Source of the DNA: Deminuibacter sp966424055
GTDB lineage: Bacteria; Bacteroidota; Bacteroidia; Chitinophagales; Chitinophagaceae
Assembly (NCBI GenBank): GCA_966424055.1
Contig: CBJLMB010000004.1
Coordinates: 124,001 to 188,000 of the forward strand
DNA: 64,000 bases
Direction: 5' to 3'
The number at the start of each line of letters is the position of its first letter. The first letter of the stretch is position 1. Below are positions 34,568 through 44,362 of the stretch, in pieces. The notes under the pieces are model-generated. The model was not told the origin of the DNA and did no database searches. It saw only the letters and a program-made list of their open reading frames with translations. The position numbers and the translations under genes were made by a program.

Positions 34568-34606
34568 CCGTTCTTTTTTTGTAGGTTTTACATTCAGCAA
34601 TAGCCG

Positions 34607-37600
34607 TTAAAAAGTGGCATTCACACCAAACGTGATCATCCTGTAAAAAGGGTATCGCTGCGCACCGCTGCTGATATTGTTGGTTTGTTCGGGGTCCCAT
34701 TTGTCCTGCACTTTGGTGATCTCCCAGAGATCGTTGCCGGAGAAGTAAACCCTTAAACGCTGCAGCTTTAATTTATTGCTCACTGTTTGCGGCAGGGTAT
34801 AACCGATCACGATATTTTTCAGCCGCATATAGGCGCCGCTTTGCATAGACCAGTCTGATATCTGGTAATTGTAACCACCATAGTTGCCAAAGCCGCCGTT
34901 GTTGGCCGTAGTAAGAATGGGCAGCTCGGCATTGGGGTTTTCCGGTGTCCATGTTTTGCCTACCCACCAGTTGGCATGCCCCTGCCAGATGGTGCCGAAA
35001 GGAATGCTCCAGTCGCTGCGGCGGTAAATGTTCCGCTTGCCTACGCCCTGCAGTACAACAGAAAAATCAAACCCCTTCCATTCACCACCCAGGTTCAGTG
35101 CAAACACATAGCGGGGATCGCTGCTGCCCAGGTATACCACATCGCCGTCCGGAATGGGTTTGCCATTGGCATCTGTTTTTCCCAGCAGGTATTGGGTAGC
35201 GCCTGCATTGGTAAGGGTGCCATCGCCATTGATGTCTTTATACATGTTGATGCCTTTGATGATCTGGTTGGCTGCCGGCATACCAATACTATTGCCGCTG
35301 ACCAGCCTGGCATAGTCTGCCACCTCTTTGTCGTTCTGGATACGGCCATTGTACTGCAGCCCGAAATAAGAATTGAGCGGGTACCCTTCAATGGTTTGCA
35401 TACCGGCAGTAACAATATTGCGGCCGCCATAATGCACCAGTTTATTCTGGTTATCGGTCAATGTACCGTTTACATAATACGACAGCTTGCCTATCCTGTC
35501 TTTCCACCCGAGCGCAACTTCCCAGCCCCAGGTTTTCAGCTCACCTATATTGGCGGTAGGCGCTGCGGCACCCAGCACTGCGGTATAGGTCTGGTTCAGC
35601 AGCATGTTCTTATTCCTTTTCCAGAAATATTCAAATGTGCCAGTGATATGGTTGTGCAGCAGGGTGAAATCGACACCAAGGTTTTTGTTTTCCACGGTTT
35701 CCCATGTCCTGTTTAAGCTAACCAGTGTACCGGCAGGACCGGCCGTTACACTGCGGGAAGTATAGGGACCAAGTACGGGGCCTGCATTGCTCAGGTTGAT
35801 GAGCTGTATATAATCGTAATAACCGATGCCCGACTGGTTGCCTACTGTGCCATAAGAGCCGCGCAGCTTCAGTTCGTTGAAAAAGGTAACATGACGCATA
35901 AAGCTTTCCTGTGTGAGGCGCCAGCCGGCGGAGAGGCCTTTGTAAAATTTCCAGCGGTGGTCTGCATCAAACTTGGAAGAACCATCGTAACGCAGGTTGG
36001 CTTCAAACAGGTATTTTTCTTTGAAAGAATAATTGAAGCGGCCAAAGGCTGAAGCAATGGCCCAGTGATTGATGGTTTCGTTATTGGAGCGGGTGGTATT
36101 GTCGCCCAGCCCCAGGCTTAATGAAGGAATATCGTCATTGGCCAGGTAGTTGGTGGTAGTGGTGAAATAATCGTAAGATTCTTTTTCATAGTTCACCCCG
36201 GCGGTGGCGCTGATCTGGTGCTCTTTTATTTTTTTCCGGTACTCAAGGTAAGCACTGGTATTGTAATATACATCTGAACTGCTGCCGCGCTGGTACCACG
36301 ATTGTGCGGCAGTTGGGTTATCCTGGTACTGGTAGGTTTCGGCATAGTTGTAAATATTGGTAATGGAGCGGTACTGGTTTTTGATATCCTGTGATGTCCA
36401 GTTATACCCTACCGTGGCCACCAGGTTCAGGTCTTTTGCCAGGTTAAAATCAAGCTTTGTGTTCAAGAACAAGCGGGTAGTGTAATTCTTGCTGTCGCCG
36501 CCCAGTTGCAGCAGCCAGTTGCGCGCGGACTGTGTGCCCCATGCATAGGGATGCCCGTTTTTGGTGGCCACGGGAAAGCCGGGTTGTGAACCGTAGTTGA
36601 TCTGGTCTTGCCGGGTGGGAAAAATGATGTCGTTCTTTTCGTAAGAAAAATTGGTGGATATTTTCAGTCTTGACGAGAACTTGTAGTCGTAGGCAAAACG
36701 GATATTGTAGCGTTTATTGGAATTATTGCCCCATTTCAGCATACTGCCATCGTCCATATAGCCGAGGGAGAAACGGTAACCCATACGGTCGTTGCCTGCA
36801 GAAAGGCTCAGATCCTGCTGTGTGGAAACAGCCCTGCCATCGCCCCAGAGGATATCAATGGGATTTGTATTGAAAAAAGTATAATCTTTCACATCGGTAA
36901 AGCCGATGTTTTCTACATAACCCGGAACAGTTTTGTCAATATACAGGCTGTCGGGCCGGTTGATCCAGGCACGGGCATATTTGGTCCATATCCAACCTTC
37001 ATCAGCCACACCGCCGGGTGAGGCATTGGAAATAGCCTGCAGCATGTATTTGCCATACTGGTCACCCGTTAAAAATGTGGGCCTCAGTCCCATTCTTTTT
37101 TGTGAAACAGAACCATTGTACTGGATAGAAGGTACACCCGATCTGGCTCTTTTTGTAGTGATCAGCACCACACCACCGGCTGCCCGTGCACCATAGATAG
37201 CAGCAGCGGCATCTTTGAGGAACGACATATTATCGATATCCTGCGGATTGATGGAATTGAGTGCATTTACACCAACCATGGGAATACCATCCACTACCAC
37301 CAGCGGGTCGGTGCCATTCGTAGAAGTAGCGCCACGCATCTGGAAGCTCCATCCCTCCTGCCCCGGTGCAGCTGAGCTGCGCGTAACAATAACGCCGGGT
37401 ACCTGTCCCTGCAGGGCAGATAGTGGATTGGATACAACACCCCTGTCCTGGAATATTTTTGAATCGACCGTTGATACTGCACCGGTAAGGGTGGCTTTCT
37501 TTTTGGTGCCATAACCCACCACCACAATATCATTCAGGTTCGATACATTTTCTTTGAAAGTAATATTCAGCACACCCGTATGGTCTGCCGGCTGTGTTAT

Positions 37601-37927
37601 ATCAGCCATACCCACATACTTGAACAAAAGCACCGGTTCTGCGCTGGTGGTTGTAATGGTATAGCTGCCATCTGCACCGGTTACCACGGCAGTATTGCTC
37701 CCTTTAATAGATACGGTTACACCTTCCAGTGGTTTGCCGGCTTCGTTATGTACAATGCCGGTAATGGTTTGCTGGGCAGGAGCAACCTGCTTTACCTGGG
37801 CCCAGGTAGTGCGGTGCACTGTAACTGTTGCCAGTAGTGTAAACAATACCGGCAGACCCATGCTTCTGAAAAGAGGCCGTTGACACAGCCTGCAACGGCT
37901 GTTGGGACTGTTCGTTTTGATTTTCAT
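34607..37927 (-). CDS. SusC/RagA-family TonB-linked outer-membrane receptor
   Basis: This protein imports oligosaccharides across the outer membrane with TonB energy. I place the start at the ATG at 37927 (1106 residues) because it precedes a signal sequence ending in TTWAQ; the frame continues upstream but without protein-like sequence. Domains are a carboxypeptidase-regulatory-like domain at about 55-130 (ITGIVHNEAGKPLEGVTVSI), the plug at about 140-270 (NDIVVVGYGTKKKATLTGAV, DPLVVVDGIP) and the barrel to the end (FYRMITFGVNATF). The 550-bp upstream region carries two operator-like palindromes shared with the LacI genes. Confidence 0.96.
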   Translation of the reverse strand: MKIKTNSPNSRCRLCQRPLFRSMGLPVLFTLLATVTVHRTTWAQVKQVAPAQQTITGIVHNEAGKPLEGVTVSIKGSNTAVVTGADGSYTITTTSAEPVLLFKYVGMADITQPADHTGVLNITFKENVSNLNDIVVVGYGTKKKATLTGAVSTVDSKIFQDRGVVSNPLSALQGQVPGVIVTRSSAAPGQEGWSFQMRGATSTNGTDPLVVVDGIPMVGVNALNSINPQDIDNMSFLKDAAAAIYGARAAGGVVLITTKRARSGVPSIQYNGSVSQKRMGLRPTFLTGDQYGKYMLQAISNASPGGVADEGWIWTKYARAWINRPDSLYIDKTVPGYVENIGFTDVKDYTFFNTNPIDILWGDGRAVSTQQDLSLSAGNDRMGYRFSLGYMDDGSMLKWGNNSNKRYNIRFAYDYKFSSRLKISTNFSYEKNDIIFPTRQDQINYGSQPGFPVATKNGHPYAWGTQSARNWLLQLGGDSKNYTTRLFLNTKLDFNLAKDLNLVATVGYNWTSQDIKNQYRSITNIYNYAETYQYQDNPTAAQSWYQRGSSSDVYYNTSAYLEYRKKIKEHQISATAGVNYEKESYDYFTTTTNYLANDDIPSLSLGLGDNTTRSNNETINHWAIASAFGRFNYSFKEKYLFEANLRYDGSSKFDADHRWKFYKGLSAGWRLTQESFMRHVTFFNELKLRGSYGTVGNQSGIGYYDYIQLINLSNAGPVLGPYTSRSVTAGPAGTLVSLNRTWETVENKNLGVDFTLLHNHITGTFEYFWKRNKNMLLNQTYTAVLGAAAPTANIGELKTWGWEVALGWKDRIGKLSYYVNGTLTDNQNKLVHYGGRNIVTAGMQTIEGYPLNSYFGLQYNGRIQNDKEVADYARLVSGNSIGMPAANQIIKGINMYKDINGDGTLTNAGATQYLLGKTDANGKPIPDGDVVYLGSSDPRYVFALNLGGEWKGFDFSVVLQGVGKRNIYRRSDWSIPFGTIWQGHANWWVGKTWTPENPNAELPILTTANNGGFGNYGGYNYQISDWSMQSGAYMRLKNIVIGYTLPQTVSNKLKLQRLRVYFSGNDLWEITKVQDKWDPEQTNNISSGAQRYPFYRMITFGVNATF

Positions 37928-38317
37928 TATCTGAAGGTTTGGATAGAAAGAACGATAGGTATAAGATGTTTCAGCCTGCATTCGCAATACATTGCAGGCC
38001 CTAAACCTGGTACTGCTGCGCCCTGCGGCGGCTGTGTTAATCGATTTAGAAGACGGTAAAAAATGGCGGCACCAGCAGGTTGTAACAACCAACAAGTATC
38101 GCTTGATAACGTGTTTTCATTACAATAAATCTATGCTTTCACCGATAGAAAAAGTTCAGGTAACCTATGCGGGTAAAAAACCGGCAGGCAAGCTGGTACA
38201 GGCAGGATACAGCAATTCATTTTGCCCCCGAATGCAGGCATATTGGTTTGTTGCGGATGCATAAGCAATCGTTTAAAATAGAATAATGTATCCGGTTAAG
38301 CGGGATATTTCCCAATC

Positions 38318-38333
38318 ACTTAATCGGTTAAGT
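38318..38333. promoter_or_regulatory. LacI-type operator candidate, type 1, upstream of susC
   Basis: ACTTAATCGGTTAAGT is a near-perfect palindrome, one position off the CTTAATCGATTAAG site in the LacI intergenic region (51776). It lies 391 bp upstream of the susC start. Confidence 0.6.
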
Positions 38334-38405
38334 AAGCAGGCCTGTTAATTGTCAAAATAACAATTAAGTATTTCATCCTCCTAGTTTTTAGCCGGAAATA
38401 TTTAG

Positions 38406-38417
38406 GCAAACGTGTGC
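38406..38417. promoter_or_regulatory. LacI-type operator candidate, type 2, upstream of susC
   Basis: GCAAACGTGTGC within AGGCAAACGTGTGC; the 14-mer is repeated exactly at 51861-51874 in front of the second LacI gene. It resembles the GCAAACGTTTGC-like palindromes bound by many LacI/GalR proteins. Confidence 0.6.
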
Positions 38418-38439
38418 AGGCGTATGGCCAGTATGTAGT

Positions 38440-38480
38440 GTACAACTGTTCCATATCTCCAGGATATGGAACAGTTGTAC
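38440..38480. repeat. Perfect 18-bp palindrome with a 5-base loop
   Basis: GTACAACTGTTCCATATC (38440-38457) and GATATGGAACAGTTGTAC (38463-38480) are separated by TCCAG. It lies one base beyond the stop of the gene at 38482-40407. There is no T-tract on either strand, so termination would have to be non-canonical. Confidence 0.85.
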
Positions 38481-38481
38481 T

Positions 38482-40407
38482 TCAATCATTTACTGATCGC
38501 AGAAACTGCAGCACCGCTTTGTTAAAAGCAGCAGGTTGTTCCATGTTGCACAGGTGGCCGGCATCTTCAATGAACACCCTTTTCGCGCCCGGCAATAAAG
38601 ACAGTATTTCCGGGCTTTCCGGCACAGTATTACCCGGCGAACGGCCTTCCAGCACCAGTACCGGTGGGCGTACCTGCTGCCTGCGCAGCAGGGCGGGCGC
38701 ATCTGTACCCAGCAACGGTCTTGGTTCAAGGTGTAGCGGTTGCCAGGCATCCCATTCGGCAATCATTTTCCATAAAGGAGCGCGCATGTTTTCCCGCTGT
38801 GACCCGCCGGAGCGGAGCAGTATAGTGAACCATTCGCGTTTCATCCGGTCAATCCCTTTCTTTTTCAGCGCCGCTATTTCTTTGTACCGTTGTTGTTTTT
38901 CCGCGCTATCCATGGGATGCGAAGGCCCTGGCACCGGGAAGAGGTTGCCGCTTGCCAGTACGGCAGACAATACCCGTTCGGGATGCAGCGCCAGCAAATC
39001 AGTCGCTACAAAACCACCCAGCGATAAACCCACCAGGTGCGCCTTGGCAATATGCAGCTGCTGCATCAACTGGTAAAGATCCGCTGCGTGTAAAAAAGCA
39101 TGGGCTTCTTCCGGCATGGATGACCGGCCATATCCCCTAAGGTCATAACGGATAACCCTGTAATAACGCGCCAGTGCATGCCACTGCTGATCCCACATGG
39201 TGTGATCGAGCGAATGGCCATGTATCAGTATCAGCGGTTCTCCCTTCCCGGTTTCTTCATAATACAGGCGTGCTGCTCCTGCCTGTACAAAGCCTGTCTT
39301 AACGGTTGTATCAACGGTAGATTGCAACACATCCCTTACCATCAAGGGCAGTACAGGGCTTGCATAAAACGATGAAAAACCATTCTGCTGTGCTTTCTCT
39401 ACATTCACCCTTGCCATGAAAAAGCCATATGTGCCCGTGGCTTTGTCTATCCATGGATACGCCCCTGCCCAGCCGGGACTGCTGATGAGTACTGCTGTTC
39501 CCTGCGCATTCACTTCTTCCCGCCATTCGCCCAGTCCATAAATATCTTTCCGGAGGGATGCTCTGGCATTTTCCACGTACTCACCGGGCAGCACGATAGC
39601 CGTTGCTACCTGGTTGGCCTGCAGGGCTTCGACAGCGGCTGGTGATAATACACGGCGGCCTTTGAACCAACCGTTCTGCGCAATCATGGAAAGAAAATGA
39701 CGATAATCTTCCAGTGTTGTTCTGGCGCCACCACCGATCATGGGATTATGCCCGGGCGTGGTATCAACAGGTGTAAAAAAAGTATGCAGCATCTGCAGCG
39801 GGCCTGTTATTTTTTCTTTGAATAAAGTTGGCCAGTCCTTCCCGGTTGCCAGCTCGGCCATACGGCCTGCCACCTGCATGGCCAGTCCGCCGTAATGAAA
39901 CAGCGTTCCCGGCAAGGTATCGGCCGGTAAGGGTTGAATGTGTGCAACGGATTCAGCCAGCGTCTGGTAATGATCTGGCGGGTTGCCTGAAGGCTGATAA
40001 TCGGGGTAGCCGGCTGTATGCGACAGGAGTTGCCGCAGGGTGGCCTTCCCTTTGGTACCTGCCAGTTGCGGTAACCAACGTTGCACCGGATCATCCCATG
40101 TTAACCTGCCCTCATCCACTACTGCTGCAATGGCTGCAGCTGCTAGCCATTTACCTGCTGATGCTATGTAGGCAACTGTTTCAGGGTGATAATTGCCAAA
40201 ATACCTGCGGTACAACAGGCTATCCTTTCCTGCAGCGATCACTATTGAAGCGCCGCTGTAATAACCACTGTCTACCCAGCCCTGTATTTTCTGTTGTATG
40301 CAGGAAAAATCGTATACCTTTGCCCCCGATGACGGCGCCTGCTGTGCATCAGCTACAGTAAAGAAAAACAGTAGCGCGAGGGAGAGACTGAACGTAATGC
40401 TCCGCAT
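38482..40407 (-). CDS. Beta-lactamase-family serine hydrolase fused to an alpha/beta hydrolase
   Basis: The 641-residue secreted protein starts at the ATG at 40407 before a signal peptide (MRSITFSLSLALLFFFTVAD, then AQ). Residues about 35-355 form a class C beta-lactamase/esterase-like domain with the SxxK motif SAGK and HTAGY downstream. Residues about 375-640 form an alpha/beta hydrolase with the oxyanion HGHSLDHTMWD, the nucleophile elbow GLSLGG, and a late DAGHLCNMEQPAAF for the catalytic His. Both halves look catalytically complete. It is last in the unit with the GH127-type enzyme and the symporter, and may remove ester groups from the glycan. Confidence 0.9.
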   Translation of the reverse strand: MRSITFSLSLALLFFFTVADAQQAPSSGAKVYDFSCIQQKIQGWVDSGYYSGASIVIAAGKDSLLYRRYFGNYHPETVAYIASAGKWLAAAAIAAVVDEGRLTWDDPVQRWLPQLAGTKGKATLRQLLSHTAGYPDYQPSGNPPDHYQTLAESVAHIQPLPADTLPGTLFHYGGLAMQVAGRMAELATGKDWPTLFKEKITGPLQMLHTFFTPVDTTPGHNPMIGGGARTTLEDYRHFLSMIAQNGWFKGRRVLSPAAVEALQANQVATAIVLPGEYVENARASLRKDIYGLGEWREEVNAQGTAVLISSPGWAGAYPWIDKATGTYGFFMARVNVEKAQQNGFSSFYASPVLPLMVRDVLQSTVDTTVKTGFVQAGAARLYYEETGKGEPLILIHGHSLDHTMWDQQWHALARYYRVIRYDLRGYGRSSMPEEAHAFLHAADLYQLMQQLHIAKAHLVGLSLGGFVATDLLALHPERVLSAVLASGNLFPVPGPSHPMDSAEKQQRYKEIAALKKKGIDRMKREWFTILLRSGGSQRENMRAPLWKMIAEWDAWQPLHLEPRPLLGTDAPALLRRQQVRPPVLVLEGRSPGNTVPESPEILSLLPGAKRVFIEDAGHLCNMEQPAAFNKAVLQFLRSVND

Positions 40408-40469
40408 TTTTCTTTTAATGATATGTTTCCGTTTATCGTATCTGCTGTATACCATCCTGCCGGCAACTG

Positions 40470-42389
40470 TTACTGCAGGTTCCAGTACACCACATACCTG
40501 CGGTGATGCAGCCTGTAAAAAGGCACCAGCGAAATTTTGCCTGAAGGCGACGCCGCTTCAAAGCTAAGCGGTGCTGCACCGGCAACAGGGCGGATGGATG
40601 CAGTAAGCGGTTGCTTCAACTGCAGTGTATGTACCAGGCCTGCAGGCACGTGGTAGTTATAATTAGAATACGTATAAGGCGCATCTGGTGCTGCATAAGG
40701 CTCGGGCGCTTTCATTCCTTCGGTGCCCATGTCTCCCGCGAGGATCACCGGGCCGTAAGCAATGGCGGCTATTGCAGGATTATCGGGTGTGGTCACGGTT
40801 CTGAGCGACATGGGGTAAATGATCTCCACTTTATCATTGTTATGCCATTGCCTGTTGAGCGTGATATAACTGCCCGGCTGCTGCTGTACACGGATGCTTT
40901 TTCCATTCAGTTTTACAACAGCCCCGGAAACCGCCCAGGAAGGATAACGTATGTACAAAGGCAGCACGCCCTGGCTGTTACCAGTGAACGTAAGTGCAAT
41001 GGTGCCCGATTCAGGATAAAGGGTCTCCTGTTTCAATTGTATGCCTTTTTCTTTCCAGTTCAGCACGGAAGGAATAAACAGGTTTACAAAAATGCCTTTG
41101 TCGTCATGGTAGTAAATGCCTTCACCATATTTGGCGTGGCTTTCAGAGCCGCTGCCTACACAGCACCAGAATGAATGATCATGATTACTGTACAGTTTAA
41201 AGGCGCCCGGCTGAAGCGGCATAAAATAACAGAACATACCTGTTTCCGGGTCCTGTGATGCCAGAATATGGTTATACAATGCCTGCTCATAGTAGTCGGC
41301 ATACTTTACATCGGCTGTCCAGGTAAACAAATGGCGTGTCAGCTTCAGCATATTGTAGGTATTACAGGATTCTGCACTGTAGGCGCTGAGGTGTTCTGAT
41401 AATTTGCCCGGTTCTATAAAATGTTCCCTGTCGCTGTTGCCGCCGGTGGCAAAGGTTTGTGTATTGATGACCGTTTCCCAGAAAAAACGGGCGATGTTCT
41501 TCTCCTGCTCATCCCCTGTCAGTTCATAGCCCCTTGCCACACCAATCACTTTGGGTATTTGCGTGTTGGCGTGCAGCTTGTTCAACTTATCCTGCTGCGC
41601 GGCCAGCGGGTCCAGCACGGCATGGTGAAAAAACATAGCCGCCAGCGCGAGATCGTTTTTATTACCGGTAACCGCATACAGGTTGTAACACACTTCATTC
41701 ATGCCGCCGAATTCATTCTTCAGCATAACGTCCAGCTGCTCCTGTGTAAGCGGCGACAGCTTTTTGTAAGTCCAGCCTGCCATGCGGGATACTATATCCA
41801 ATGCCTGCTTGTTGCCGGCATAAGTGTACATATCCAGCAGGCCCGCCATTATTTTGTGCAGGGTGTACCAGGGCGCCCATACGCCCTGCCCGGCAATACA
41901 ACGGTCAATAAAATACTGGGGGAAAGCGCTGAGATAACCATCCTGGTTCAGCACCTGCTGCACTGCTGCCAGTGCGGCTACGAGGCTGTCGGCTTTATTT
42001 TTATACACAGCATCGCCGGTAGATGCATACATCAGTGCCAGGGAAGACAGGATATGCCCCATGGAATGACCACGCAGTTCAATATCCAGCCCTTCCCATC
42101 CCCCAAGCGCTACAGCACTTGTTTTGATGCCGGCATTTACCCGGAAACTGTGCAACAGCCGGTTGTTGCTAAGCGAAAGCAGCCATTGTGCATCCCGCTG
42201 CCTGTTTTCTTCAAAACGACTGCTCAGTAAACGTACGTCCTGCAGCGGGAAGCTTTGCGCCTTCAGCGGTATTTTCCCGGCGATCACCTGCAGGTCGTTA
42301 TTCTGCCCGGGGTACTGTGCTGCTAAGGGGAGCACGAAAAGCATAGAGCCGGCTGCGGCTGCAGCAACCCGTTGTACAAATATTGTCAT
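40470..42389 (-). CDS. GH127-family (DUF1680) beta-L-arabinofuranosidase-like enzyme
   Basis: The 639-residue protein starts at the ATG at 42389 with a signal peptide ending LAAQ. The family marks are present: LRGHSMGHILSSLALMYAST near the N-terminus, AESCNTYNMLKLTRHLF (the Glu and Cys of the zinc-thiolate site), and SFWCCVGSGSESH (the second Cys pair). In characterised GH127 enzymes a Cys is the nucleophile on beta-L-arabinofuranosides; other sugars are known in the wider DUF1680 group. It lies 12 bp after the sugar symporter gene, which suggests that the released sugar is imported. Confidence 0.9.
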   Translation of the reverse strand: MTIFVQRVAAAAAGSMLFVLPLAAQYPGQNNDLQVIAGKIPLKAQSFPLQDVRLLSSRFEENRQRDAQWLLSLSNNRLLHSFRVNAGIKTSAVALGGWEGLDIELRGHSMGHILSSLALMYASTGDAVYKNKADSLVAALAAVQQVLNQDGYLSAFPQYFIDRCIAGQGVWAPWYTLHKIMAGLLDMYTYAGNKQALDIVSRMAGWTYKKLSPLTQEQLDVMLKNEFGGMNEVCYNLYAVTGNKNDLALAAMFFHHAVLDPLAAQQDKLNKLHANTQIPKVIGVARGYELTGDEQEKNIARFFWETVINTQTFATGGNSDREHFIEPGKLSEHLSAYSAESCNTYNMLKLTRHLFTWTADVKYADYYEQALYNHILASQDPETGMFCYFMPLQPGAFKLYSNHDHSFWCCVGSGSESHAKYGEGIYYHDDKGIFVNLFIPSVLNWKEKGIQLKQETLYPESGTIALTFTGNSQGVLPLYIRYPSWAVSGAVVKLNGKSIRVQQQPGSYITLNRQWHNNDKVEIIYPMSLRTVTTPDNPAIAAIAYGPVILAGDMGTEGMKAPEPYAAPDAPYTYSNYNYHVPAGLVHTLQLKQPLTASIRPVAGAAPLSFEAASPSGKISLVPFYRLHHRRYVVYWNLQ

Positions 42390-42400
42390 ATGAATAAATG

Positions 42401-43714
42401 TTATTCTATACCAAGTTCTTTTTGAATATGCTCCAGTGACCTGCCTTTTGTTTCGGGCAATACCCGCCAAACAAAAACCAGGTGCAGCAACATCATACAA
42501 CTGTAAAAGACAAATGAATAAAACCCTCCTTTGGGGCTGCTTTCTACAATCACCGGGAAAGTCCAGGAGATGATGGCTGCCATGATCCAATGTGTGGAAC
42601 TGCCAAGCGATCCGCCCTGTGAACGAACCGAGTTGGGAAATATTTCTGCAATAAATACCCAGATAACAGCGCCTTGCGAAAAAGCAAAAAAAGCGATAAA
42701 CCCAACCAGGTATACCAGCACATCGCTACCTGCAGAACCGGTATCACGGAAAGCATAAGCGGTTAGTCCCAGAAAGATGATCATACCCACCGAGCCTATT
42801 GTAAGCAATGTTTTCCGGCCGAACCGGTCGATCACAGAAAGCGCCAGCAGTGTGAACACCAGGTTAGCAGCGCCGATGTATACCGGTTGCAGGTAAGCTG
42901 CTTTCTGGCTGAAGCCCGCCAATTCAAATATGCGTGGTGCATAGTACAGGATGGCATTGATGCCCGCCAGCTGGTTGAACATGGCCAGTAATACCGCATA
43001 CAGGATGGGCTTGGCATATCTTTTCTGGAATAATTTTTCTTTGTGCTCCTTTACCGATTCACGGATAGACTGAATGGCAGCCTGCACATTTTCTTCATCC
43101 AGCTTTTGCATAACGGGCACAGCTTCTGCTTCCCGGTTATTCAATATCAGCCAGCGCGGACTTTCAGGTATGCTGCGCAGCAGTATCCAGAATAAAGCAG
43201 CCGGTATCACCATAATTCCCAGCATCCACCGCCATGAATCTTCACCAAGCCCTACAAACAGGAAATTGGTGAGATAGGCAATGAATATACCTGCCACAAT
43301 ATTCAACTGGAACAAAGCTGCCAGCCTTCCTCTTAACCTGGCAGGCGCTATTTCTGCAATATACATGGGCCCTACAACAGAAGAAGAGCCTACCGCCACA
43401 CCACCTATAAACCGGAACAGTACAAATAGCAGCCATGCCGAAGTAGAAGCACAGCCAATGGCTGAAACAATATAGACCAGGGCAATAGCCTGCAATATTT
43501 TTTTCCGCCCGTTTTTTTTAGCAGGTATGCCTACAACCAGCGAACCCAGTACGGTACCTATCAAACTGGATGCAACAGTAAAACCCTGCCAGAAAGAACT
43601 AAGTGTCCACAACTGCTGGATGGTTTTCTCCGCCCCGGAAATAACAGCTGTTTCAAAGCCGAACAAAAAACCACCCAGTGCTGCAATAAAAGCGATTTTA
43701 ACAGGATAAGACAT
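42401..43714 (-). CDS. MFS sugar/H+ symporter (xylose/arabinose type)
   Basis: The 437-residue protein has twelve membrane segments and the sugar-porter signatures. RFIGGVAVGSSSVVGPMYIA with EIAPARLRGRL follows helix 4, PESPRWLI follows helix 6, DRFGRKTLLTIG follows helix 8, and PETKGRSLE ends the protein. It brings a monosaccharide across the inner membrane with protons. Its upstream 650 bp is occupied by the largest composite repeat, which separates it from the GH97 gene, so it probably has its own promoter. Confidence 0.94.
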   Translation of the reverse strand: MSYPVKIAFIAALGGFLFGFETAVISGAEKTIQQLWTLSSFWQGFTVASSLIGTVLGSLVVGIPAKKNGRKKILQAIALVYIVSAIGCASTSAWLLFVLFRFIGGVAVGSSSVVGPMYIAEIAPARLRGRLAALFQLNIVAGIFIAYLTNFLFVGLGEDSWRWMLGIMVIPAALFWILLRSIPESPRWLILNNREAEAVPVMQKLDEENVQAAIQSIRESVKEHKEKLFQKRYAKPILYAVLLAMFNQLAGINAILYYAPRIFELAGFSQKAAYLQPVYIGAANLVFTLLALSVIDRFGRKTLLTIGSVGMIIFLGLTAYAFRDTGSAGSDVLVYLVGFIAFFAFSQGAVIWVFIAEIFPNSVRSQGGSLGSSTHWIMAAIISWTFPVIVESSPKGGFYSFVFYSCMMLLHLVFVWRVLPETKGRSLEHIQKELGIE

Positions 43715-43795
43715 ATAGTTGGTTAATGCTTAAAAATTAGTTGTTTATTTTTTGTACTGCCTGAAAACAACAATACCATTCCTCCACCCGAAGCC

Positions 43796-44352
43796 CCTCC
43801 TCGCCCCCCCCAATTCCTAATCCCCACTCAACCATTCAACCTCTCAACCTCTCAACCATTCAACCATCCCCCTTCATTTTCAAATCCACACATTCTCAAA
43901 TTAACACTATCCGTGAATCGTCAGTCGTCAGTCGTGAGTGGAAAAAGAGCTGCGGTATTACCATTCATAAAATGCTTTTATCCTACCCGAGATCGAGAGA
44001 CGAGAATCGAATCGAGATGATGAAACAACAGTCATGAATACTATTACACTCTGTGAATAATTACTTTTCCATTACTAATCCCACTCAACCATTCAACCTC
44101 TCAACCATTCAACCATCCTCCTTCATTTTCAAATTTTCAAATTCACACATTCTCAAATTAACACTATCCGTGAATCGTCAATCGTCAGTCGTGAGTACTA
44201 TTACACACCGTGAATAATTACTTTCCTTTACTAATTACTAATTACCAATCCCACTCAACCATTCAACCATTCAACCATTCAACCATTCAACCATTCAACC
44301 ATTCAACCTCTCAACCATTCAACCTCTCAACCATTCAACCTCTCAACCACTC
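43796..44352 (+). repeat. Composite intergenic repeat, copy E (triplicated)
   Basis: Three octamer arrays (near 43826-43868, 44080-44117 and 44250-44350) alternate with two to three copies of a block reading CTTCATTTTCAAAT, ACACATTCTCAAATTAACAC, TATCCGTGAATCGTCA and GTCAGTCGTGAGT. One GAGACGAGAATCGA module lies near 43990. The last array is the longest in the window, more than ten octamers (CAACCATT and CAACCTCT). The block fills the gap between the symporter and the GH97 gene. Confidence 0.85.
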
Positions 44353-44362
44353 CCCCCTCCCC

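Noticed and set aside
41421..42230. A 269-residue plus-strand frame inside the GH127-type gene.
   Set aside because: It is antisense to a clearly coding frame with catalytic motifs and has no recognisable protein features.
44080..44350. The dense regular arrays looked at first like a CRISPR.
   Set aside because: The unit is 8 bp with no spacers, and no cas gene is near.
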